A stretch of 12,304 bases of DNA. Origin: Planctomycetota bacterium. Its GTDB lineage: Bacteria > Planctomycetota > Phycisphaerae > Phycisphaerales > UBA1924. The stretch covers positions 1-12,304 of the forward strand of contig JAFLCM010000029.1 in assembly GCA_017303565.1 (NCBI GenBank), read 5' to 3'. This document shows, one piece after another, positions 6,482 through 12,304 of the stretch (positions are counted from its first letter, which is position 1; each line of letters opens with the position of its first letter). The notes under the pieces were generated by a model that was not told the DNA's origin, ran no database searches, and saw only the letters and a list, made by a program, of their open reading frames with translations. A program made the translations under genes and the position numbers.

Positions 6482-6537
6482 CGGTGTCAGTCAGGGTGTC
6501 GATGGGGCCCTGAAGGCCCGCCGTGCCGAATCGCTCG

Positions 6538-6543
6538 AAGGAA
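6538..6543 (+). promoter_or_regulatory. Ribosome binding site fixing the S41 protease start
   Basis: AAGGAA lies eight bases before ATG 6552, the first of three consecutive ATG codons directly before the signal peptide. This rules against the upstream in-frame ATG at 6477. Confidence 0.7.
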
Positions 6544-6551
6544 CCTCCCTC

Positions 6552-8822
6552 ATGATGATGCGCCGCTCGCTTCGTTCCCTGGTGCTGGTGACCGCCTCGA
6601 TCGTCGCCGGCACGGGGGTGCCGCTCGCGAGCGCGTCGGCCCCCTCAAGCGTGCTCAGCACTTGGGCCAACGGGGTCTGGGACAGGGCCCTCAAGCGTGA
6701 AGGCGTCGAGAGCCTGAAGCAGCTCCAGTCGCCCCCGCCCGATGTGGACGCCCTGGGCGGGTTCCGCGGCGAGGTCGAGCGCTACACCAACAACGTCAAG
6801 GCCGCCGACGCCCGGCGCGACGAGCGCGTCGCGATCGTCCGCGCGAGGATGGCCGAGGCCGCCGCCAAGAACGACCTGCTCGAAGGTCTGAAGAACGCCA
6901 TCGAGTTGTACACCCTGATCCCCGACAAGCAGTCGGTTCTGCAGGACGACGCCGTGGAGGCCCTGGAGGCGACGGCGCTGAGCAAGGCCAAGGACCACGA
7001 GTCGGCGGGCCGCTGGCTGGAGGCCCAGGGCCTCTTCGCCCGTCTGCACCTCTTGCACGAGACCGAGGGCACCTACAAGCAGGACATCAAACGCATCGGC
7101 ACGCGGATCGCGATGATGCGGGTGTACGTCCCCGAGAAACTGCACGAAGCCCGCAACCGCCAGCGCGTTGCCGAGGGCGACGAGCCGCTCCCGCCCTACA
7201 ACGCGATGGGCGACCAGTGGCAGACTCGGCTGGCCGGGATCGATGACCGCATGGTGATGCAGGCCGTGTGGAACGCCTCGCAGAACCACGTCGAGCGCAC
7301 CCCGCTCCGGGCCATGATCGAGGGCGGCCTCAAGAACGTGAAGGTGCTCGCGACCACCACCGACGTCGCCGCCGCTTTCCCGGGCCTGGGCGACGACGCC
7401 AAGCGCCGGGCCTTTGTCGAGCGCATCGACGCCCTCCTCACCCGCACCCGCGACAACGCGGAAAAGGTCGACAACTACTTCCTGATGCCCCTGGTGAAGG
7501 ACCTGAAGAAGGCCAACGAGGAGACCGTGGGTCTGCCCATCGAGGCCCTGCTCCACGAGTTCGGCAACGGCGCCACCGGAACCCTCGACGACTACTCCGA
7601 GATCATCTGGCCCGACGAACTCTCGAACTTCAGCCGCACCACCACCGGCGAGTTCTCCGGCGTGGGCATCCAGATCACGCTCGACGACGCCATGCAGCTC
7701 AAGGTGGTCACCCCGCTGGAGGGCACCCCCGCCGCCAAGGCCGGCATCCGCCCCAATGACGTGATCCGCAAGATCGACGGGATGGACACCACCGGGATCC
7801 AGTTGCAGCAGGCGGTGGACCGCATCACCGGCCCCATCGACACCCGCGTCGTGCTCGGAGTCGAGCGCGAGGGCGAGGACGGGATGCTCGAGTTCGAGCT
7901 CGCCCGCGCCAAGATCCCCATCCACTCCATCAAGGGCTGGAACCGCGTCGGCCCGGGCGAGATGGAGTGGGACTGGTTCATCGACCCCGAGCACAAAGTC
8001 GGCTACGTCCGCATGACCCAGTTCACCAAGGACACCTCGCGCGACCTCCGCACCGCGGTTGAGGCGATGAAGCGCACCGGCCTGGGCGGGCTGATCCTCG
8101 ACCTCCGCTACAACCCCGGCGGCCTGCTCGACGAGGCCGTCAACGTCTGCAGCATGTTCGTGCCCGAGGGCGTCGTCGTCTCCCAGGAAGACAACCAGGG
8201 CCGCCAGTCCGATGTGCAGCGGATCCGCCCGGGCCAGTCCGGCATCCTCGAGGGCGTGCCCGTCGTCGTGCTCGTGAACGAAGGCTCCGCCTCCGCCAGC
8301 GAGATCGTCTCGGGCTGCCTGCAGGACTACGGTCGCGCCGTCATCGTCGGCGAACGCTCCTTCGGAAAGGGCAGCGTCCAGCAGGTGTTCAACCTCGGCG
8401 GCACCGCGGCCTTCAAACTCACCATGCAGTACTACAAGCTGCCCAAGGGGCGCCTGGTCCACCGCCGCGACAACGCCACCACCTGGGGCGTCGAGCCCGA
8501 TGTGAAGGTCGAGATGCTCCCGTCGCAGATCGAGCAGACCCTGATCCTCCGCCAGGACGCCGACCTCTACACGACCGACGCCGAGGGCAAGCGCATCGCC
8601 CCCGAGGTCCGCGCCCCGCGGGCCCGCAAGAACCCCAAGCCCACCGACGCCGAGGACCTGAAGCACTGGCCCACCGGCCCGGCCCGTCCCGAGCGTCTGC
8701 TCAACGAGGGCATGGACCCGCAGCTCGAGACCGCGCTGCTGCTCGTGCAGGCCAAGAGCCTGGCGAACGAGGCCGGCGCCGTCGCGGCGGCCCAGGACAA
8801 GCCCGCCGAAGTGAAGAACTAA
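6552..8822 (+). CDS. Exported S41-family C-terminal processing peptidase with PDZ domain
   Basis: The 756-residue serine protease cleaves proteins near their C-termini in the periplasm or at the envelope. A signal peptide spans about 1-30 (MMMRRSLRSLVLVTASIVAG). Residues about 31-340 are a long, mostly helical region without a named domain that I can recognise. A PDZ domain follows at about 365-450 (GEFSGVGIQITLDD ... GTPAAKAGIRPNDVIRKIDG). The peptidase core includes VGYVRMTQFT (483-492), GLILDLRYNPGGLLDEAV (513-530), NEGSASASEIVSG (576-588) and FGKGSVQQ (604-611). Ser581 and Lys606 are 25 residues apart, as in CtpA/Prc enzymes, and Gln610 is at the usual supporting position. WGVEPDVKVE (645-654) is the typical closing motif. 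A C-terminal tail of about 100 residues, rich in Pro, Ala and charge, is extra. It is close to Prc in overall length but has a different layout. pyrH follows after 94 bp with its own promoter. Confidence 0.93.
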   Translation: MMMRRSLRSLVLVTASIVAGTGVPLASASAPSSVLSTWANGVWDRALKREGVESLKQLQSPPPDVDALGGFRGEVERYTNNVKAADARRDERVAIVRARMAEAAAKNDLLEGLKNAIELYTLIPDKQSVLQDDAVEALEATALSKAKDHESAGRWLEAQGLFARLHLLHETEGTYKQDIKRIGTRIAMMRVYVPEKLHEARNRQRVAEGDEPLPPYNAMGDQWQTRLAGIDDRMVMQAVWNASQNHVERTPLRAMIEGGLKNVKVLATTTDVAAAFPGLGDDAKRRAFVERIDALLTRTRDNAEKVDNYFLMPLVKDLKKANEETVGLPIEALLHEFGNGATGTLDDYSEIIWPDELSNFSRTTTGEFSGVGIQITLDDAMQLKVVTPLEGTPAAKAGIRPNDVIRKIDGMDTTGIQLQQAVDRITGPIDTRVVLGVEREGEDGMLEFELARAKIPIHSIKGWNRVGPGEMEWDWFIDPEHKVGYVRMTQFTKDTSRDLRTAVEAMKRTGLGGLILDLRYNPGGLLDEAVNVCSMFVPEGVVVSQEDNQGRQSDVQRIRPGQSGILEGVPVVVLVNEGSASASEIVSGCLQDYGRAVIVGERSFGKGSVQQVFNLGGTAAFKLTMQYYKLPKGRLVHRRDNATTWGVEPDVKVEMLPSQIEQTLILRQDADLYTTDAEGKRIAPEVRAPRARKNPKPTDAEDLKHWPTGPARPERLLNEGMDPQLETALLLVQAKSLANEAGAVAAAQDKPAEVKN

Positions 8823-8834
8823 CGCGGCTCGGGT

Positions 8835-8863
8835 TTGACGCCGCGCCACTTCGGCGATTCAAT
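8835..8863 (+). promoter_or_regulatory. Promoter for pyrH
   Basis: TTGACG (8835-8840) and TTCAAT (8858-8863) are separated by exactly 17 bp. They match the sigma70 consensus at five and four of six positions. Transcription would start near 8870, about 47 nt before the pyrH start. It sits in the 94-bp gap after the protease stop codon. Confidence 0.55.
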
Positions 8864-8900
8864 CCGGCCCCGTTCCGCGCTCCCCGCGGGCGGCCCACGC

Positions 8901-8908
8901 GGAAGGAG
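8901..8908 (+). promoter_or_regulatory. Strong ribosome binding site of pyrH
   Basis: GGAAGGAG lies eight bases before ATG 8917. It is among the best Shine-Dalgarno matches in the window and fixes the start. Confidence 0.75.
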
Positions 8909-8916
8909 CGGTCCGG

Positions 8917-9642
8917 ATGACTCAGGCGTCGCGTTTCAAGCGGGTCCTGCTCAAACTCTCCGGCGAAGCGTTTTGCGCCCCCGGCTCGTTCGGCGTCGAT
9001 TCCGAGGACCTGCGGCTGATCGCCCGCGAGATCAAGAACGCCGCCCAGCAGGGGGCCCAAGTCGCCGTGGTTGTGGGCGGCGGCAACATCATCCGTGGTG
9101 CCCACCTTGCGAAAGAAGGCGTCATCCACCGCGCCACCGCCGACTACATGGGCATGCTGGGCACGGTCATCAACGGCCTCGCCCTCCGCGAGGCCCTCGA
9201 CGAACTGGGCCAGCCCGCCCGCTGCATGACCGCGATCGACATCAACGCCGTCGCGGAGCCCTTCATCCGCCTCCGCGCCATCCGCCACCTCGAGACTGGG
9301 CACATCGTCGTCCTCGCCGGCGGCATCGGCAACCCGTTCTTCACCACCGACACCACCGCCGCCCTCCGCGCCACCGAACTCGAGTGTGACGTCGTGCTGA
9401 AGGCCTCGACGATCGACGGCGTCTACACCGCCGACCCCAAGAAGGTGAAGGACGCCACCAAGTACGACCGCCTGACCTTCGCCGAGGCGATCGAGAAGCG
9501 CCTGAAAATCATGGACGCGACGGCGCTGGCGATGTGCCAGGAGCAGAACCTGCCGGTGCTCGTCTTCGATTTCAAGAAGCCCGGCAACATCACCGACGCG
9601 ATCGCGGGCAAGCCCGTGGGCACGCTGATCACCACGAAGTGA
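8917..9642 (+). CDS. pyrH: UMP kinase (uridylate kinase)
   Basis: The cytoplasmic enzyme phosphorylates UMP to UDP with ATP in pyrimidine nucleotide synthesis. It is usually a hexamer regulated by GTP and UTP. The 241 residues are the normal family length, with the amino-acid-kinase fold throughout. KLSGEAF (13-19) is at the phosphate-binding start, VVGGGNIIRG (52-61) and ATADYMGMLGTVIN (73-86) are the classic UMP-binding segments, GGIGNPFFTTDTTAAL (135-150) is the signature loop, and KASTIDGVYTADPKK (162-176) binds the nucleotide. The C-terminal half ends GTLITTK. In many bacteria pyrH sits between tsf and frr; here neither is adjacent, the protease gene is upstream and an MscS channel gene follows 43 bp downstream. 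Promoter and ribosome binding site are its own. Identity is certain. Confidence 0.97.
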   Translation: MTQASRFKRVLLKLSGEAFCAPGSFGVDSEDLRLIAREIKNAAQQGAQVAVVVGGGNIIRGAHLAKEGVIHRATADYMGMLGTVINGLALREALDELGQPARCMTAIDINAVAEPFIRLRAIRHLETGHIVVLAGGIGNPFFTTDTTAALRATELECDVVLKASTIDGVYTADPKKVKDATKYDRLTFAEAIEKRLKIMDATALAMCQEQNLPVLVFDFKKPGNITDAIAGKPVGTLITTK

Positions 9643-9685
9643 AGGGCCCGCGGCCCGGCGGCGCCGCACTGCGTACAGTGGGCCG

Positions 9686-10837
9686 ATGGACCCCCTGCAG
9701 CACGTTTCCACCGCCGCCGACGCCGCCCGCCAGACCCTCGACTCCGCCTGGAACGCGGTGTTTCTCGGCTCGCCCGCGTGGGCCTGGGCCGCGGCAGGGG
9801 TCACGGCGCTCTTGGTCTTCCTGCTGCTCATGGCCTTCCGCGCCCTGGTCATGGGGCGACTGAAAGGCCCAGCGGAACGCAAGCCCCGCGGCGCCGCCGA
9901 GATCGGCCTGCGCATCGTCCGGGCCACCTCCGCGTTCACCCTGTTCACCGTCGCCGTGGTCGTCGGTCTGCAGCAACTGAACCTCTCGGTCAAGGTCGAG
10001 CACGGGCTTCGGATCGCGATGTCGATCATCCTCGGCCTGCAGGCCCTCGCCTGGGGACGCCAGGGCGTCGAGATCGCCATCGAGCAGGTGCTGGCCCGCA
10101 AGCACGGGCCCGACGGCAAGCCCGATCCGACCGTCTTGACCGCGCTCACGCCCATCCGCTTCGTGTCGATGGTCGTCCTGCTGAGCATCATCACGCTGAT
10201 CGTGCTCGACAACGCGGGCGTGAACGTGACGGCCCTCGTCGCGGGGCTGGGCATCGGCGGCCTCGCCGTCGCGCTCGCCGCGCAGAAGATCCTCGGAGAC
10301 CTCTTCGGCGCCGTCTCGATCGTCCTCGACAAGCCCTTTGTCGTCGGGGACTTCATCGTCGTCGGCACGCAGATGGGCACGGTCGAGACGATCGGCATGA
10401 AGACCACCCGCCTGCGGGCCCTCTCGGGCGAGCAGTTGGTGTTCCCGAACGCCGACCTGCTCGCCAGCCGCATCCAGAACTTCCAAAGGATGCAGGAACG
10501 CCGCGTGGTCTTCGGCTTCGGCCTGACCTACGACACCCCCGCCGACGGGATCCGCCGGACCGACGAGATCGTGAAACGTGCGATCGAGAAGCAAGGGAGA
10601 ACCCGCTTCGACCGCTGCCACTTCAAGGCCTTCGGCGCGTCGAGCCTCGACTTTGAGTGCGTGTACTACGTCCTTACCTCGGATTTCAACGCCTACATGG
10701 ACATCCAGCAGGCGGTGAACCTGGAGGTCCTGGAGGCTCTGAAAGCCGAGGGAATCCAGTTCGCGTTCCCGACGCAGACGGTGTACGAGTACAAGATGGG
10801 CGGCGCGGGTTCAACGCGGGGCGCGACTCATTCGTAA
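9686..10837 (+). CDS. MscS-family mechanosensitive ion channel
   Basis: The 383-residue inner-membrane channel should open under membrane tension and release solutes on osmotic downshock. It has hydrophobic helices at about 32-55, 80-98, 108-125 and 155-175. The pore-lining TM3-type helix lies at about 178-213 (VNVTALVAGLGIGGLAVALAAQ, KILGDLFGAVSIVLDKPF). The beta domain follows with VGDFIVVGTQMGTVETIGMKTTRLRALSGEQLVFPNADL (220-258), the family signature, and an alpha/beta C-terminal domain to about 369. With more helices than the three of E. coli MscS, it resembles the YnaI/YbdG branch. ATG 9686 has no Shine-Dalgarno site. The gene lies 43 bp after pyrH in the same direction, without a visible promoter, so co-transcription is likely. 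CACTG-CGTA-CAGTG (9667-9680) could form a small hairpin in the gap. Family assignment is firm; gating properties cannot be read. Confidence 0.93.
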   Translation: MDPLQHVSTAADAARQTLDSAWNAVFLGSPAWAWAAAGVTALLVFLLLMAFRALVMGRLKGPAERKPRGAAEIGLRIVRATSAFTLFTVAVVVGLQQLNLSVKVEHGLRIAMSIILGLQALAWGRQGVEIAIEQVLARKHGPDGKPDPTVLTALTPIRFVSMVVLLSIITLIVLDNAGVNVTALVAGLGIGGLAVALAAQKILGDLFGAVSIVLDKPFVVGDFIVVGTQMGTVETIGMKTTRLRALSGEQLVFPNADLLASRIQNFQRMQERRVVFGFGLTYDTPADGIRRTDEIVKRAIEKQGRTRFDRCHFKAFGASSLDFECVYYVLTSDFNAYMDIQQAVNLEVLEALKAEGIQFAFPTQTVYEYKMGGAGSTRGATHS

Positions 10838-10885
10838 GGCCATTCCGCGCCGCTCTGCCACAGTTCTGAGTTGGGCCCCCGACGC

Positions 10886-10913
10886 TTGACAACTGGGAGA
10901 CCCTCACTACATT
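10886..10913 (+). promoter_or_regulatory. Promoter for the DUF3592 gene
   Basis: TTGACA (10886-10891), a perfect -35 match, and TACATT (10908-10913), four of six -10 bases, are separated by 16 bp. The start of transcription would fall near 10920, about 20 nt before the start codon. Confidence 0.55.
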
Positions 10914-10928
10914 TTGCGAACCTCGAAC

Positions 10929-10934
10929 GGGGAG
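10929..10934 (+). promoter_or_regulatory. Ribosome binding site fixing the DUF3592 start
   Basis: GGGGAG lies six bases before ATG 10941. It favours this start over an upstream in-frame TTG at 10914, which would sit at the predicted start of transcription. Confidence 0.7.
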
Positions 10935-10940
10935 TCCCCT

Positions 10941-11447
10941 ATGGCGCAAGCACCGAAGAACCCGCTCATCAAAGGCCTGATCGGCCTTCTCATCCTCATC
11001 GTCGGTCTCGTTGGGGGGTCGGCGACCGGCATGAAGGCCGTGCAGCAGATGAAGTCCGCCTCCTGGCCAACGGCCGAAGGCACCGTCATCGGCGGTTTGG
11101 TCGGCGAGTCCAGCGGGCGGCGGGGGCGAACCAACTACACGCCCGAAGTGTCGTTCCGCTACAGCGTCGGCGGCGTGGAGTACACGTCCAGCCGTGTCGC
11201 CGTCGTGACCGACTCTCACAGCTCACGCGAGGCCGCCAACCGTGTCGTGTCCAAGTACGCCCCGGGTTCGAATGTCACCGTGAAGTACGACCCTGCCAAT
11301 CCGGGATTCGGCGTCCTTGAGACCGCGGCTGGCTTCGACACCTTTGCCCAGCCCGGGATGATGGCGATGCTCGTCATCATCGGGTTGGTGATGTTCGTCT
11401 CGGCCCTAAAGGCGATGAAAGCCCCCGCTCCGGCCCCCGCCGCCTGA
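10941..11447 (+). CDS. DUF3592 domain membrane protein
   Basis: The 168-residue protein has a transmembrane helix near each end, at about 9-28 (LIKGLIGLLILIVGLVGGSA) and 138-156 (MMAMLVIIGLVMFVSAL). The domain between them lies outside the membrane or faces the cytoplasm. This middle part fits the DUF3592 pattern: SWPTAEGTVIGG (41-52), YTPEVSFRYSVGGVEYTSSRV (66-86), YAPGSNVTVKYDPANPGFGVLE (106-127). It ends in an Ala-Pro tail. DUF3592 proteins are widespread and have no agreed function. The gene has a good promoter and ribosome binding site of its own. Its stop codon lies four bases from that of the convergent MoxR gene. Family call is firm, role unknown. Confidence 0.88.
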   Translation: MAQAPKNPLIKGLIGLLILIVGLVGGSATGMKAVQQMKSASWPTAEGTVIGGLVGESSGRRGRTNYTPEVSFRYSVGGVEYTSSRVAVVTDSHSSREAANRVVSKYAPGSNVTVKYDPANPGFGVLETAAGFDTFAQPGMMAMLVIIGLVMFVSALKAMKAPAPAPAA

Positions 11448-11451
11448 CCCG

Positions 11452-12304
<853 letters not shown>

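Larger units (their letters stand above)
6268..6551. other. 284-bp divergent intergenic region
   Basis: It lies between the small membrane-protein gene and the S41 protease gene, which point away from each other. It holds a -10-like TATGAT at 6476-6481 and a ribosome binding site at 6538-6543, both for the protease. A nested inverted repeat lies at 6343-6375: GGTCC/GGACC encloses GGAC-GCAA-GTCC with a GNRA-type loop. GGGCC/GGCCC at 6505-6519 would form a small hairpin in the protease leader. I see no convincing promoter for the minus-strand gene and no RNA gene. Confidence 0.5.

Noticed and set aside
6645..8849. 734-codon open frame on the minus strand
   Set aside because: It is antisense to the S41 protease and has the low-complexity composition of a GC-rich shadow frame.
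8701..10473. 590-codon minus-strand frame
   Set aside because: It is antisense to pyrH and the MscS gene, both clearly real; it shows no domain.

Overview
The window is GC-rich bacterial chromosome carrying housekeeping and cell-envelope genes. Gene content, the lack of Shine-Dalgarno sites at several genes, a secreted P-domain protein with a 'FTYQG ... TPYSIY' module and a small membrane protein ending in a charged tail suggest a planctomycete, most likely Phycisphaerae. This is inference from style, not from a marker search. I see no phage, transposon, integron, CRISPR, tRNA or rRNA.

Layout, left to right. (1) 1-1554, minus: ribosomal protein S1 (rpsA), five complete S1 domains and part of the sixth, cut by the left edge. 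(2) 1555-1865: a 311-bp spacer holding a candidate rpsA promoter and a run of small GC-rich hairpins that would lie in the rpsA leader. (3) 1866-3611, minus: a DUF1338-family protein related to the 2-oxoadipate dioxygenase/decarboxylase HglS/YdcJ, with an apparent insertion of about 77 residues. (4) 3612-3768: a divergent intergenic region with two mutually exclusive hairpins and a 14-bp palindrome. (5) 3769-5190, plus: a secreted modular protein with an N-terminal P-type domain but no protease. (6) 5215-5988 and 6016-6267, minus: a pteridine-reductase-like SDR oxidoreductase preceded by a small single-pass membrane protein, probably one operon. (7) 6552-8822, plus: an exported S41 (C-terminal processing) protease with PDZ domain. 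(8) 8917-9642, plus: UMP kinase (pyrH), with its own good promoter and ribosome binding site. (9) 9686-10837, plus: MscS-family mechanosensitive channel. (10) 10941-11447, plus: small DUF3592 membrane protein behind a consensus-like promoter. (11) 11452-12304, minus: MoxR-type AAA+ ATPase, cut at its N-terminus by the right edge.

The genes do not form one pathway. Probable transcription units are rpsA alone (perhaps with read-through from the DUF1338 gene), the SDR/small-membrane-protein pair, pyrH-mscS, and single genes elsewhere. I see no convincing new multi-gene system. The points most worth following up are the structured rpsA leader, the inserted segment in the HglS-like enzyme, the alternative hairpins between that enzyme and the secreted protein, and the protease-free P-domain protein.
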